Source of the DNA: Enterococcus sp. HY326
Lineage (GTDB): Bacteria > Bacillota > Bacilli > Lactobacillales > Enterococcaceae
Reading direction: 5' to 3'
DNA length: 64,000 nt
Assembly (NCBI RefSeq): GCF_026157065.1
Contig: NZ_JANLGQ010000002.1
Location: 558,001-622,000 of the forward strand
Part shown: positions 45,422 to 53,477 of the stretch, piece after piece
How positions within the stretch are numbered: the first letter of the stretch is position 1
Layout: each line of letters opens with the position of its first letter
Translations under genes and position numbers: made by a program
Notes under the pieces: model-generated
Told to the model about the DNA's origin: nothing
The model's input: the letters and a program-made list of their open reading frames with translations, nothing else
The model's database searches: none

Positions 45422-47407
45422 TTATAGTTCGTTGAAGCGAGCAACAACATTTTCAACAGTGAAACCAAATTCTGCTAAAACTTTATCACCAGGTGCAGAT
45501 GCGCCGAAATGATTGATTGTAACAGAAGCCTTCGCATAACGGTCCCAGCCAAATGGAGAGGCTGCTTCAATTGCTAGACGATTAGTAACTGCTTTTGGTA
45601 AGACGCTTTCTTTATAGGCAGCATCTTGTGCTTCAAATAAATCAAAGCTTGGCAGGCTGACAACTGAAACATCTTTACCAGCTTTAGCTAATTCAGCTTG
45701 GGCCTCGATAGCTAAGTTTACTTCAGAACCAGTTGCAATTAAAATGCCTTCAGGTGTTGCGCCTTTTTGAGCAGAAATTACATAGCCACCCTTTTGAACA
45801 TTTTCATCAGCGTGTTCTTTTGTCCCTTCAATAACTGGCAAGTTTTGACGACTTAAAACTAAGACAGTTGGTTTATCTGTTGTCTTCATCGCAATTTTCC
45901 ATGCGGCAACTGTTTCATTGCCATCAGCTGGCCGAATCACTTGCACGTTTGGCATGGAACGAACACTTGCCAATTGTTCAACCGGCTCATGGGTTGGGCC
46001 ATCTTCACCAACTGCCACAGAATCATGGGTTAACACATAAACTACTGGTGTTTTTTGAATAGCTGACAATCTTAGCGCCGGACGCAAGTAATCAACGAAA
46101 ACAAAGAATGTTCCGCCGTAAACTTTAGTACCACCGTGGACTTGAATCCCATTCATAGCTGCTGCCATCGCAAATTCCCGCACACCAAACCAAATGTTGC
46201 GACCTTCATATTGGCCAGGCTGAAATTCTTTTTCAGCTGCGACCATCGTGTTGTTAGAAGCAGATAAATCAGCAGAACCACCCCAGAAACTTGGCACTTC
46301 TTTTGAAATCGCTTGGATAATTTCTTTGCTGGAAACACGGCTGGCTTGACTTGTGCCAACTTCATAGCTTGGTAATGCGGCTTCCCAATCTTCAGGATAT
46401 TGACCGGCAAAGGCTGCTTCAAATTGCGCTGCTAAATCTGGGTAAGCATGTTTGTAATTTTTAAACATTTCATCCCATTCAGCTTCCGCCTTAGCTCCTC
46501 TTTCACCAATTGCTTCTTGGTAACGAGCAGTTACTTCATCAGGAACCGTGAATGCTGGTGCATCCCAACCGTAAACTGTTTTAGCCATGTCAATGCCTTC
46601 TTGACCTAAAGGTGCACCGTGAACAGCAGAAGTGCCTTCTTTTGGTGAACCAAAACCAATAATTGTTTTGACTTCGATTAAAGTAGGCTTATCTTTTTCA
46701 GCCTTCGCTTCTTCAATCGCTTTGTTGATGGCATCTAAATCATTGCCATTTTCCACACGAATATATTGCCAACCATAAGCTTCATAACGACCTTTAACAC
46801 TTTCAGTAAAGGCTTTGCTGGTTGGACCATCAAGAGAAATATCATTTGAATCATACAAGACAACTAATTTACCTAGTTTTAAATGACCTGCTAAAGAACT
46901 TGCTTCTTGAGACACGCCCTCCATCAAGTCGCCATCGCCACACAACGCAAATGTGTAATGATCCATCACGTTAAAACTTTCGCGGTTGTAAGTAGCTGCC
47001 AGATGAGCTTCTGCCATTGCCATCCCAACAGACATAGCAATTCCTTGCCCTAAAGGACCCGTTGTCACTTCCACACCATCTGTATGATGAATTTCTGGAT
47101 GTCCTGGAGTTAAGCTATTCCACTGACGGAAATTTTTCAAATCATCAATCGAAACTTTATAACCGGCAAGATGCAATAAGCTGTACAACATTGCAGAGCC
47201 ATGACCGGCAGACAAAACAAAGCGATCGCGATCTACCCAGTTCGTTGAAGTTGCTGGATTAATTTTTAAATGTTTGGTCCACAATGTATAAGCCATTGGG
47301 GCAGCTCCCATTGGTAAACCTGGATGTCCTGAGTTAGCTTTTTGGATTGCGTCAATACTCAAAGTACGAATTGCATTTACACCTAGTTGGTCGATTGTAT
47401 CAAACAA
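45422..47407 (-). CDS. tkt: Transketolase
   Basis: TPP-dependent transfer of two-carbon units in the pentose phosphate pathway. The 661-residue length is normal. The TPP/Mg site is [13 protein letters not shown] and the later N-D-I; the N-terminal [11 protein letters not shown] and the central [15 protein letters not shown] are diagnostic. It starts with TTG, 7 nt after GGAGGG. The promoter at 47460-47488 and the terminator after it indicate a single-gene unit. Confidence 0.97.
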   Translation of the reverse strand: MFDTIDQLGVNAIRTLSIDAIQKANSGHPGLPMGAAPMAYTLWTKHLKINPATSTNWVDRDRFVLSAGHGSAMLYSLLHLAGYKVSIDDLKNFRQWNSLTPGHPEIHHTDGVEVTTGPLGQGIAMSVGMAMAEAHLAATYNRESFNVMDHYTFALCGDGDLMEGVSQEASSLAGHLKLGKLVVLYDSNDISLDGPTSKAFTESVKGRYEAYGWQYIRVENGNDLDAINKAIEEAKAEKDKPTLIEVKTIIGFGSPKEGTSAVHGAPLGQEGIDMAKTVYGWDAPAFTVPDEVTARYQEAIGERGAKAEAEWDEMFKNYKHAYPDLAAQFEAAFAGQYPEDWEAALPSYEVGTSQASRVSSKEIIQAISKEVPSFWGGSADLSASNNTMVAAEKEFQPGQYEGRNIWFGVREFAMAAAMNGIQVHGGTKVYGGTFFVFVDYLRPALRLSAIQKTPVVYVLTHDSVAVGEDGPTHEPVEQLASVRSMPNVQVIRPADGNETVAAWKIAMKTTDKPTVLVLSRQNLPVIEGTKEHADENVQKGGYVISAQKGATPEGILIATGSEVNLAIEAQAELAKAGKDVSVVSLPSFDLFEAQDAAYKESVLPKAVTNRLAIEAASPFGWDRYAKASVTINHFGASAPGDKVLAEFGFTVENVVARFNEL

Positions 47408-47459
47408 AAGAATCCCTCCGTTTTTTGGTTTTGGTTTATTTTACTTTTATTCTGTTTTT

Positions 47460-47488
47460 ATTGTAACCGATTCTATTTTATCAAGCAA
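47460..47488 (-). promoter_or_regulatory. Promoter of tkt
   Basis: The minus strand has TTGCTT (47483-47488), a 17-bp spacer and TACAAT (47460-47465). Confidence 0.7.
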
Positions 47489-47518
47489 ACTTTTTTTAGT
47501 TTTTTTTACTGAAATTAA

Positions 47519-47758
47519 TCAGCGATTATGCAAGCCCTTTTCTTTTTGAATCTGTTTTAATTTTTCCGGAGTCACATCAGTTCCCTCAGGATCGACAACT
47601 TTCATTCCTTCTATATGATGTTTCATGCCAGAACGAAAAGCTTTTAGGTATTCTTCCCGCAAACTTTTTTGTTCTTTTGATTCAGCTTCATTCAGCCCTT
47701 CAGCTTTTTTCTTACGAGCCAATTCGTTAATTCGATTAATTTTTTCTTCTGAAAGCAT
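47519..47758 (-). CDS. DUF896/YnzC-family small protein
   Basis: A 79-residue cytosolic protein of the YnzC/DUF896 family. The conserved [17 protein letters not shown] and [10 protein letters not shown] form a helical hairpin, and the C-terminus (D-V-T-P-E-K-L) is charged. In Bacillus, ynzC lies in the LexA-controlled yneA-yneB-ynzC operon; here it is divergent from lexA, with 158 bp between the starts and one LexA box in the gap. It could therefore be SOS-controlled too. Function unknown. Confidence 0.92.
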   Translation of the reverse strand: MLSEEKINRINELARKKKAEGLNEAESKEQKSLREEYLKAFRSGMKHHIEGMKVVDPEGTDVTPEKLKQIQKEKGLHNR

Positions 47759-47848
47759 ATTACCAGCTCCTCTCTTTGTTTATCATAGTAAAAACTCTAA
47801 AGATTTACAACTCAAAGCCAAGCAATTATTTTGCTAATGACAAAATAG

Positions 47849-47888
47849 CGAACAAACGTTTGATTTAGCTAAAAAGCTATGGTAAACT
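47849..47888 (+). promoter_or_regulatory. lexA promoter with LexA box
   Basis: CGAACAAACGTTTG (47849-47862) matches the Firmicute LexA consensus CGAACRNRYGTTYC at 13 of 14 positions. It overlaps the -35 TTGATT (47860-47865), which is followed by a 17-bp spacer and TAAACT (47883-47888). lexA should be autoregulated. Confidence 0.88.
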
Positions 47889-47916
47889 TTGGTTACTATA
47901 GAAAGAAGGTGCGACA

Positions 47917-48540
47917 ATGGCTAAGCGAACAGAGAGTCGCCAGTTAGAAGTCCTGCAATATATTCATGATCGTGTCACAGCTAAAGGATACCCGCCAACT
48001 GTCCGGGAAATTGGCGAGGCGGTTAACCTCTCCTCTACATCAACTGTCCATGGTCATTTATCACGACTAGAAAAAAAAGGCTTACTCCAACGGGACCCAA
48101 CAAAACCACGGGCGATTGAATTAACGCAGCGGGGTCTAGAAAAATTGGGCATTCGCAGTGAGACCATCCCGATGCTGGGGATTGTAACGGCCGGCGAACC
48201 GATTTTAGCAGTCGAAGAAGCGACTGATTTCTTCCCGATTCCACCAAATTTATCAAATGAAGAAGGTTCGTTGTTTATGCTGACGATTCGCGGCGAGTCG
48301 ATGATTAATGCTGGTATTTTTGACGGCGATTTCGTGATTGTCCGCAAGCAAAGCACCGCACAAAACGGCGACATCGTCATTGCGATGACCGATGAAGACG
48401 AAGCAACCTGTAAAAGATTTTTTAAAGAAACCGATCATATTCGACTACAACCAGAAAATGATAAATTGGCTCCAATCATTTTAGCTGATGTTTCCATCTT
48501 AGGAAAAGTTGTTAGCCTGTATCGTGACCACATCTATTAG
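47917..48540 (+). CDS. lexA: SOS repressor LexA
   Basis: Represses DNA-damage genes until RecA filaments trigger its self-cleavage. The 207-residue protein has a winged helix-turn-helix (1-70, [14 protein letters not shown]). The cleavage site is Ala92-Gly93 in V-T-A-G-E-P, and the Ser-Lys dyad is Ser128 (R-G-E-S-M) and Lys166 (T-C-K-R-F). The ATG has GAAAGAAGG upstream. A LexA box lies in its own promoter; further boxes precede the next gene and the 55922 gene. Confidence 0.98.
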   Translation: MAKRTESRQLEVLQYIHDRVTAKGYPPTVREIGEAVNLSSTSTVHGHLSRLEKKGLLQRDPTKPRAIELTQRGLEKLGIRSETIPMLGIVTAGEPILAVEEATDFFPIPPNLSNEEGSLFMLTIRGESMINAGIFDGDFVIVRKQSTAQNGDIVIAMTDEDEATCKRFFKETDHIRLQPENDKLAPIILADVSILGKVVSLYRDHIY

Positions 48541-48550
48541 AAGGCAAAAT

Positions 48551-48580
48551 AAAGTCATTTAAAAATGGCTTTATTTTTTT
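48551..48580 (+). terminator. Terminator of lexA
   Basis: A 10-bp stem AAAGTCATTT/AAATGGCTTT with a T-G pair, then TATTTTTTT. It ends directly before the next promoter. Confidence 0.78.
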
Positions 48581-48581
48581 C

Positions 48582-48610
48582 TTTACAAATCGAACAAAAG
48601 TTCGTATAAT
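48582..48610 (+). promoter_or_regulatory. SOS promoter with LexA box inside the spacer
   Basis: TTTACA (48582-48587), a 17-bp spacer and TATAAT (48605-48610). The perfect palindrome CGAACAAAAGTTCG (48591-48604) fills the spacer and abuts the -10, so bound LexA would block RNA polymerase. Confidence 0.9.
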
Positions 48611-48617
48611 ACAAATA

Positions 48618-48631
48618 CAAACATTTGTTCG
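48618..48631 (+). promoter_or_regulatory. Second LexA box
   Basis: CAAACATTTGTTCG. Read on the minus strand as CGAACAAATGTTTG it matches CGAACRNRYGTTYC at 13 of 14 positions. It lies just downstream of the expected transcription start. Confidence 0.82.
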
Positions 48632-48655
48632 TATATTAAAAATGAGGTGAATAAC

Positions 48656-48859
48656 ATGATTGCAATTCGTCGCTTTGGTCTAGTCTTGTTAATTTTAGTT
48701 GTTGGGATGTTCGTCGGTAATCTTGGTATGGAAAATGCCATTTTAATAGTAGCTCCGTTGTTTATTATTTGGTTTATTTTGTGGGATGAAAAAAAATATC
48801 GTGTGCAAAAACGCAAACAGGCAAAAAAGGATGAGTATTATCCCCATTACAATCAGTAG
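48656..48859 (+). CDS. SOS-inducible small membrane protein, candidate division inhibitor
   Basis: 67 residues. R-R-F-G-L precedes two closely spaced hydrophobic segments (about 6-22 and 27-43) joined by G-N-L-G-M-E-N. A charged cytoplasmic tail follows (D-E-K-K-Y-R-V-Q-K-R-K-Q-A-K-K). The ATG at 48656 follows GAGGTG. Two LexA boxes and the position next to lexA parallel yneA in Bacillus and sosA in Staphylococcus, SOS-induced membrane inhibitors of division. It lacks a LysM domain and I see no sequence similarity by eye, so this is an analogy. Confidence 0.7.
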   Translation: MIAIRRFGLVLLILVVGMFVGNLGMENAILIVAPLFIIWFILWDEKKYRVQKRKQAKKDEYYPHYNQ

Positions 48860-48880
48860 AGATTCTCTAAAATATTTTTG

Positions 48881-48907
48881 AAAAAGTCTGCCGCTGCAGA
48901 CTTTTTT
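48881..48907 (+). terminator. Terminator of the SOS membrane protein gene
   Basis: An 11-bp stem AAAAAGTCTGC/GCAGACTTTTT with a 4-nt loop and a T run. The 140 bp after it hold only the AT-rich promoter region of the next gene. Confidence 0.88.
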
Positions 48908-49044
48908 ACTTTTAAAAGCCTGTTATTTCTCTTCCCTTCAAAAAAATCTTTCTAAAAGAAATTCTCATGATTTAGCTAGAAAAAAATTAGAAAAGACTAA
49001 TCAAAGCTAACACATTTTAAGTTTGGTCTTTTGTTATTTTGTGA

Positions 49045-49050
49045 TATAAT
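49045..49050 (+). promoter_or_regulatory. Extended -10 promoter of the FMN lipoprotein gene
   Basis: TGATATAAT, an extended -10 with a weak -35, lies about 50 bp before the ATG. Confidence 0.6.
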
Positions 49051-49100
49051 TAACTAGCATAATATTTTTATTATTCTATTTTATTTTTGGGGGTATCATT

Positions 49101-50294
49101 ATGAAAAAAGTGCTATTAACTAGCATTACTTTATTTTCTGTGCTGACGTTAGCAGCTTGTCAGGCAGACGAAGACACGTTGGAATATTCCACTAGTGCTT
49201 CTTCAACCGTAGAATCAACAACCGCATCAAGCGAGGAAGCAACTGAAGCTTCTAGCGATGCCACTTCTGGTGCTAGCGAAAGCGAAGCTGGAACTATTTG
49301 GATTTCTGATGGATCAGAAATTGGTGAAACACAAGAAATTCCAGCAGCTGGTACAATTTACATGCGTCAATTGTATACTGCACCCCATGGAGATCGCGCC
49401 TTTGCCATTACAAACGTAACAATGGCTGGCGACACGATTATCTCCGCCCGCATGGATGAGTTCCAATATATTGAAGACGATGGCTCTGGTACTTGGACTG
49501 GCGTGCCTAACTCAGACGCAACTTTTGGTGAATCTTATCCAGAAGGAACCATTTTAGCTGGTAAAGAAGAAAACAACGAAGCTTATTCTGAAATGATGGC
49601 TGAGTCTGGTGCTACTTTAACTTGGAAAGACAACATGGAAGCCATCACCGATTTCGTAGCTGGTAAAACAGCAGCAGAAATTCAAACATCAATTGATGAA
49701 TTAACTGGCGGCAGCGAAGTAGCTGATGTTGTAACGGGAGCAACTTTTGCCGATACAGCTGGTTACTTGCAAGCAATTGTCGACACAGCGACAAAAGGTA
49801 TGGTTTCAACAGGAATTGAAACCAGCAATACTGATTTAAGTGAAGCAATGGTTCTGGCTGCACCTCACGGAGATCGTTCATTTGCAGTGGTAACTGTTGC
49901 GATGGATGGCGATGTTGTTGCCAATACCTTTGTCGATGAATTCCAATATTCTGATCCTGCTTCCTACGGCGGCGTGCCAAACTCTGACGCTACTTTTGGC
50001 GAAGGTGTTGCAGATGGTCAAGTTTTAGCTTCTAAATTTGCAAACAACGAAGCTTATTCTGAAATGATGGCTTCAAGCGGTGGCGCAACTCAAACTTGGA
50101 TGGAAAACGTTGAAGCAATTGATGAATTTGCTAAAGGCAAAACAATTGATGAACTAAAAGCAGCTGTTACTGAATTAGAAGGTTTAAGTGAAGACGACAG
50201 CCCAACGGATGTTGTCACTGGTGCTACCTTCTCTGATTCTGCTGGTTACTTATCAGCAATTATCGAAGCAGCTGAAGCGGCAATGAATAATTAA
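49101..50294 (+). CDS. Flavinylated lipoprotein with two FMN-binding repeats (Cad/PplA-like)
   Basis: 397 residues with a lipoprotein signal peptide (1-19, lipobox L-A-A-C, Cys20), a Ser/Thr/Glu spacer (about 25-65) and two homologous domains (about 84-232 and 248-395). Both domains carry A-P-H-G-D-R and G-V-P-N-S-D-A-T-F-G. Each ends with the ApbE/FmnB flavinylation motif D-V-V-T-G-A-T (209-215 and 370-376). By the Listeria PplA model it would carry two covalent FMN groups and pass electrons out of the cell. The signal peptide end resembles a sex pheromone (see findings). The ATG follows GGGGG. Own promoter and terminator. Confidence 0.87.
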   Translation: MKKVLLTSITLFSVLTLAACQADEDTLEYSTSASSTVESTTASSEEATEASSDATSGASESEAGTIWISDGSEIGETQEIPAAGTIYMRQLYTAPHGDRAFAITNVTMAGDTIISARMDEFQYIEDDGSGTWTGVPNSDATFGESYPEGTILAGKEENNEAYSEMMAESGATLTWKDNMEAITDFVAGKTAAEIQTSIDELTGGSEVADVVTGATFADTAGYLQAIVDTATKGMVSTGIETSNTDLSEAMVLAAPHGDRSFAVVTVAMDGDVVANTFVDEFQYSDPASYGGVPNSDATFGEGVADGQVLASKFANNEAYSEMMASSGGATQTWMENVEAIDEFAKGKTIDELKAAVTELEGLSEDDSPTDVVTGATFSDSAGYLSAIIEAAEAAMNN

Positions 50295-50314
50295 TCTTTA
50301 AGCACACAAACTAG

Positions 50315-50357
50315 AAACCAAACCATTGAGGAATTTTTTCCGATTGGTTTGGTTTTT
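50315..50357 (+). terminator. Terminator of the FMN lipoprotein gene
   Basis: AAACCAAACCA pairs imperfectly with TTGGTTTGGTTT, followed by a T run at 50353-50358. Confidence 0.8.
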
Positions 50358-50370
50358 TATTTTTCACGAA

Positions 50371-50420
50371 AAAAAAACAGAACCGAACTCACTTTAGTTT
50401 AGTGAATTCAGTTCCTGTTT
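50371..50420 (-). terminator. Terminator of ltaS
   Basis: An imperfect 19-20-bp stem (50401-50420 with 50375-50393), then TTTTTTTT on the minus strand. Confidence 0.85.
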
Positions 50421-50436
50421 TAAATGTTAAACTGAT

Positions 50437-52575
50437 TTAGTTACTGGTCTCAGCAGTCGAATTAGTCGTGCTAGTGCCAGTCGCTTCTTCTTGGTAAGAT
50501 TCAATTTTGAATAAATCAACGGTGGAAACGTCATTATTTTGACTATACAAACTAGTTGACGCATCCCCCAACTCCGCTTCAATGTCGCTTAATTGCTGAG
50601 TTTGGTTCAGATAATTATAATCAGAGGAATCCACAGCAGTTAGGCCGCTATCCGTGTAGAAGCGTAATAAATCACCGTTGTTAATCTCATCAGAAGTCGT
50701 CAATTGTAAATTGACTTCTTCCTTCCACGTTTCAATTTGTGCAAGGAGCTCTTCAGAAGGCTCTTCAATGGCTAAGCCGGTTGTATTATCGTAAATGGTT
50801 TCATTGACATAAGTATAATCCGGTGTAATAAAGTTCCCATTTCTAAAGGCAACTAATTGTTGATTGTCTGCAGAGAACAAATCTTGTCCTAGTTGCAGAT
50901 AGCTGGAAGTATCCACACCCAATAAATGTAGCAGTGTTGGTAAGGCATCCACTTCGCCACCATATGTGTCATTTACATAGCCATCCGTCGCACCAGGAAC
51001 ATGAATCATATAAGGTACCCGTTGCATTTGTGTGTTGTCAAAATCATCCCATGTGGCACTGTCTTGACCAAGTAATGGCGCAAGATCGGTATTACGGGAG
51101 TTTGAGATACCATAGTGGTCACCATATAAAACAATAATCGAATTGTCATACAAGCCTGATTCTTTTAAGTAATTGAAAAATTCTTCAATCGCTGAATCAA
51201 GATAATTGGCTGTTGCAAAGTAACCGTTGATTGTATCATCAGAAGTAGTCGCTAATGGGAACCCAACATCATCACCAGTTAAATTATTATAAGGATAGTG
51301 ATTAGAAACGGTGATGAACTTCGTATAAAACGGTTGTTGTAAATGCTCCAAATATTGAATTGACTGGCTTAAAAATGGTTTATCCATCAAACCATATTGG
51401 AAGGAATTTTCATCCGTCACATCATAATAAGAAGAATCAAAGAAATAATCATAACCAAATTGCTTATAGGTTTCGTTACGATTCCAAAAGCTTCCAGAAT
51501 TTCCATGGAACACAGCTGAGGTATAACCTTGCGTCTGATCCAAAATTGCCGGAGCTGCTTGGAAAGTATTTTCACTCCCCAATTTGGTAAAGAGCGAGCC
51601 TTCGCTTAGGCCAAACAGTGAATTTTCCATCAGTGTTTCCGCATCACTTGTCCGCCCGGCGCTAACTTGATTAAAGAAATTGCTAAAGCTATAGGTGCTA
51701 TTGCTGTGATATAAACTATTTAAGAAAGGAGTCACCTCATGAGCAACGCCATCTTCATCCACCAAGCTGTAATCAATTAGAAATTGTTGGAAGCTTTCCA
51801 GGTGAATCACAATCACATTTTTACCTTCGGCGGTGCCAAACATTTCTGTATCGGGAGCAGCATAATGTTCACTAACATATTCTTCAACTGAATCCAAGTC
51901 AGTTGCACTAGCTTCGGCCCGCACTTGGTTGGTATTATAAGTCTCTACTCCGTCATAAACGACGAAAGCATTCAGTCCTAAAAACTTCACAATGTATTCT
52001 CTAGAAAAAGTTCTAGTCAGTAAGCCTGGACGGAAAATTTCTGCCGTAAATAAATTAACACTCAACAGAATTGCCGATAAAGCCAAGGTGGCTACTGCTT
52101 TACGTTTTGGCAACCGCACTTCACTGAAATCCACTTTTTTGCGGACAAACAAGATAATCAAAATAACATAATCAGCTAAATAAATCAGGTCATAAGGGCG
52201 AAATAGCTGTAGAGCACTCTCCCCTAGCCCGCTGGCAACTTTGCCAAAGCCTAGAACCGTATTAATTGTTATAAAATCCGTATACTCTCTAAAGTACAAT
52301 ACATTAAAGACAATCAACGCATTCATCAAGGTATAAACCACCATGCTGGTGATGGCGAAGGCCGACTTGCGTTTAATAAAGAGGGTTAATCCTAGTAATA
52401 AAACAATAGATCCAAGGGGATTTACTAAGAGGATTAAATATTGATACACTTCATCATAACTGAGTTTAAAGTCCACGAGATATGCAAAAATTGATTTAAG
52501 CCACAGCAATCCAGCCAATAAGATAATATACTTTCCACGAGACAATGGAAAAATTGTTGCTAGTTTCTTCTTCAT
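50437..52575 (-). CDS. ltaS: Lipoteichoic acid synthase
   Basis: Polymerises glycerol phosphate from phosphatidylglycerol to build lipoteichoic acid. 712 residues: five membrane segments (about 1-200) and an extracellular sulfatase-like domain. The catalytic Thr is in S-A-G-R-T-S-D-A-E-T-L, and metal ligands are seen in V-I-H-L-E-S-F-Q and L-Y-G-D-H-Y-G. The C-terminal extension (about 640-712) is rich in Ser/Thr/Asp. The ATG at 52575 has GGAGG 5 nt upstream. It stands alone; a perfect palindrome lies about 125 bp upstream. Confidence 0.93.
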   Translation of the reverse strand: MKKKLATIFPLSRGKYIILLAGLLWLKSIFAYLVDFKLSYDEVYQYLILLVNPLGSIVLLLGLTLFIKRKSAFAITSMVVYTLMNALIVFNVLYFREYTDFITINTVLGFGKVASGLGESALQLFRPYDLIYLADYVILIILFVRKKVDFSEVRLPKRKAVATLALSAILLSVNLFTAEIFRPGLLTRTFSREYIVKFLGLNAFVVYDGVETYNTNQVRAEASATDLDSVEEYVSEHYAAPDTEMFGTAEGKNVIVIHLESFQQFLIDYSLVDEDGVAHEVTPFLNSLYHSNSTYSFSNFFNQVSAGRTSDAETLMENSLFGLSEGSLFTKLGSENTFQAAPAILDQTQGYTSAVFHGNSGSFWNRNETYKQFGYDYFFDSSYYDVTDENSFQYGLMDKPFLSQSIQYLEHLQQPFYTKFITVSNHYPYNNLTGDDVGFPLATTSDDTINGYFATANYLDSAIEEFFNYLKESGLYDNSIIVLYGDHYGISNSRNTDLAPLLGQDSATWDDFDNTQMQRVPYMIHVPGATDGYVNDTYGGEVDALPTLLHLLGVDTSSYLQLGQDLFSADNQQLVAFRNGNFITPDYTYVNETIYDNTTGLAIEEPSEELLAQIETWKEEVNLQLTTSDEINNGDLLRFYTDSGLTAVDSSDYNYLNQTQQLSDIEAELGDASTSLYSQNNDVSTVDLFKIESYQEEATGTSTTNSTAETSN

Positions 52576-52700
52576 AACAGCCTCCATACTTTCTTTTCCG
52601 TAGTCACTTCATCATAAAACTCTTTCATGAAAAAATCCATTTATTTTCATCATAATTTATCTATTTAACGATACCTTAAAAAAATTGGCTAAATATGAAT

Positions 52701-52714
52701 TTTCTTATAAGAAA
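52701..52714. promoter_or_regulatory. Perfect 14-bp palindrome upstream of ltaS
   Basis: TTTCTTATAAGAAA, in the gap of about 300 bp between ltaS and apt. It is a candidate operator; no regulator can be named. The ltaS promoter is probably between here and 52590 (TATGAT-like -10 near 52645). Confidence 0.4.
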
Positions 52715-52731
52715 GTATGACGAGAACAAAC

Positions 52732-52871
52732 AAAAAGACTGGAGGAATCTTTGCTTAGAAATCTTTTGCTTTTGCTCACCTTGAGTTTTCTATCGTCAGC
52801 AAGGCTCACCAATAAAGTGCCATTAAAAGCAAAATAAGATTTCTAGGCTAAGTATCATCCTACAGTCTTTT
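52732..52871 (-). ncRNA. Structured 140-nt element with terminal inverted repeats, 3' of apt
   Basis: Outer arms AAAAGACTG (52863-52871) and CAGTCTTTT (52733-52741) pair. The inner arms TAGAAATCTT-TTTGCTTTT and the matching right side extend the imperfect stem to about 40 bp. CCTTG/CAAGG forms an apical hairpin, and GCTCACC occurs twice. A short U run follows. It begins 5 bp after the apt stop and may end that transcript. Its apical core resembles that of the 33664-33800 element. Confidence 0.55.
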
Positions 52872-52875
52872 AAAA

Positions 52876-53388
52876 TTAGTATTCCATCAAAGTTAAAATA
52901 TCATATTGTTGAATCAAATCACGGCCCTTTAAGTCCATCAATTCAATCAAAAAGGCACAGCCGACTACTTCACCGCCTAATTGTTCAACTAAATCAGTGG
53001 TGGCTTTAATCGTGCCGCCCGTTGCTAATAAATCATCACAAATCAACACTCGTTGGCCCGGTTTGATCGCATCCTCATGAAGGGTCAAAATATCTGAACC
53101 ATATTCCTTTTCGTAGGAAACTTCAATCGTTTTACGGGGTAATTTCCCTTTTTTTCTGACAGGCGCAAAACCAACGCCAAGCTCATAAGCCACCGGACAA
53201 CCGACAATAAAGCCCCGTGCTTCTGGCCCAACTACCATATCAATTTGTTTTTCCTTGGCATAATTGACGATTTGGTTGGTGGCTTCACGATAGGCCGCCC
53301 CGTCTGCCATCAATGGCGAAATATCTCTAAAGACAATACCTTCAGAGGGATAATCGGGAATACTTGCAATATAATCTTTTAAGTTCAT
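52876..53388 (-). CDS. apt: Adenine phosphoribosyltransferase
   Basis: Salvages adenine to AMP with PRPP. The 170-residue length is typical. The PRPP loop [13 protein letters not shown] is present, and the N-terminal [11 protein letters not shown] is diagnostic. The ATG at 53388 (M-N-L-K-D-Y-I-A) fits the family start; the ribosome site GAAAGGA is 12 nt upstream. It follows recJ by 90 bp, the recJ-apt order found in Bacillus, so it may be co-transcribed. Confidence 0.96.
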   Translation of the reverse strand: MNLKDYIASIPDYPSEGIVFRDISPLMADGAAYREATNQIVNYAKEKQIDMVVGPEARGFIVGCPVAYELGVGFAPVRKKGKLPRKTIEVSYEKEYGSDILTLHEDAIKPGQRVLICDDLLATGGTIKATTDLVEQLGGEVVGCAFLIELMDLKGRDLIQQYDILTLMEY

Positions 53389-53477
53389 TTTGTTTCTGGT
53401 TCCTTTCATTGTCTGCTCACTGTTTAGGAGCAATCTAAACTCTTTTTATCAAAAATTTGGTAACACGTTTAGCAATT

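Noticed and set aside
49645-49980. 111-codon open frame on the minus strand inside the FMN lipoprotein gene
   Set aside because: It is antisense to the domain repeats, rich in Gln/Leu/Arg as expected from the reverse of the Ala/Glu/Thr codons, and has no ribosome site.
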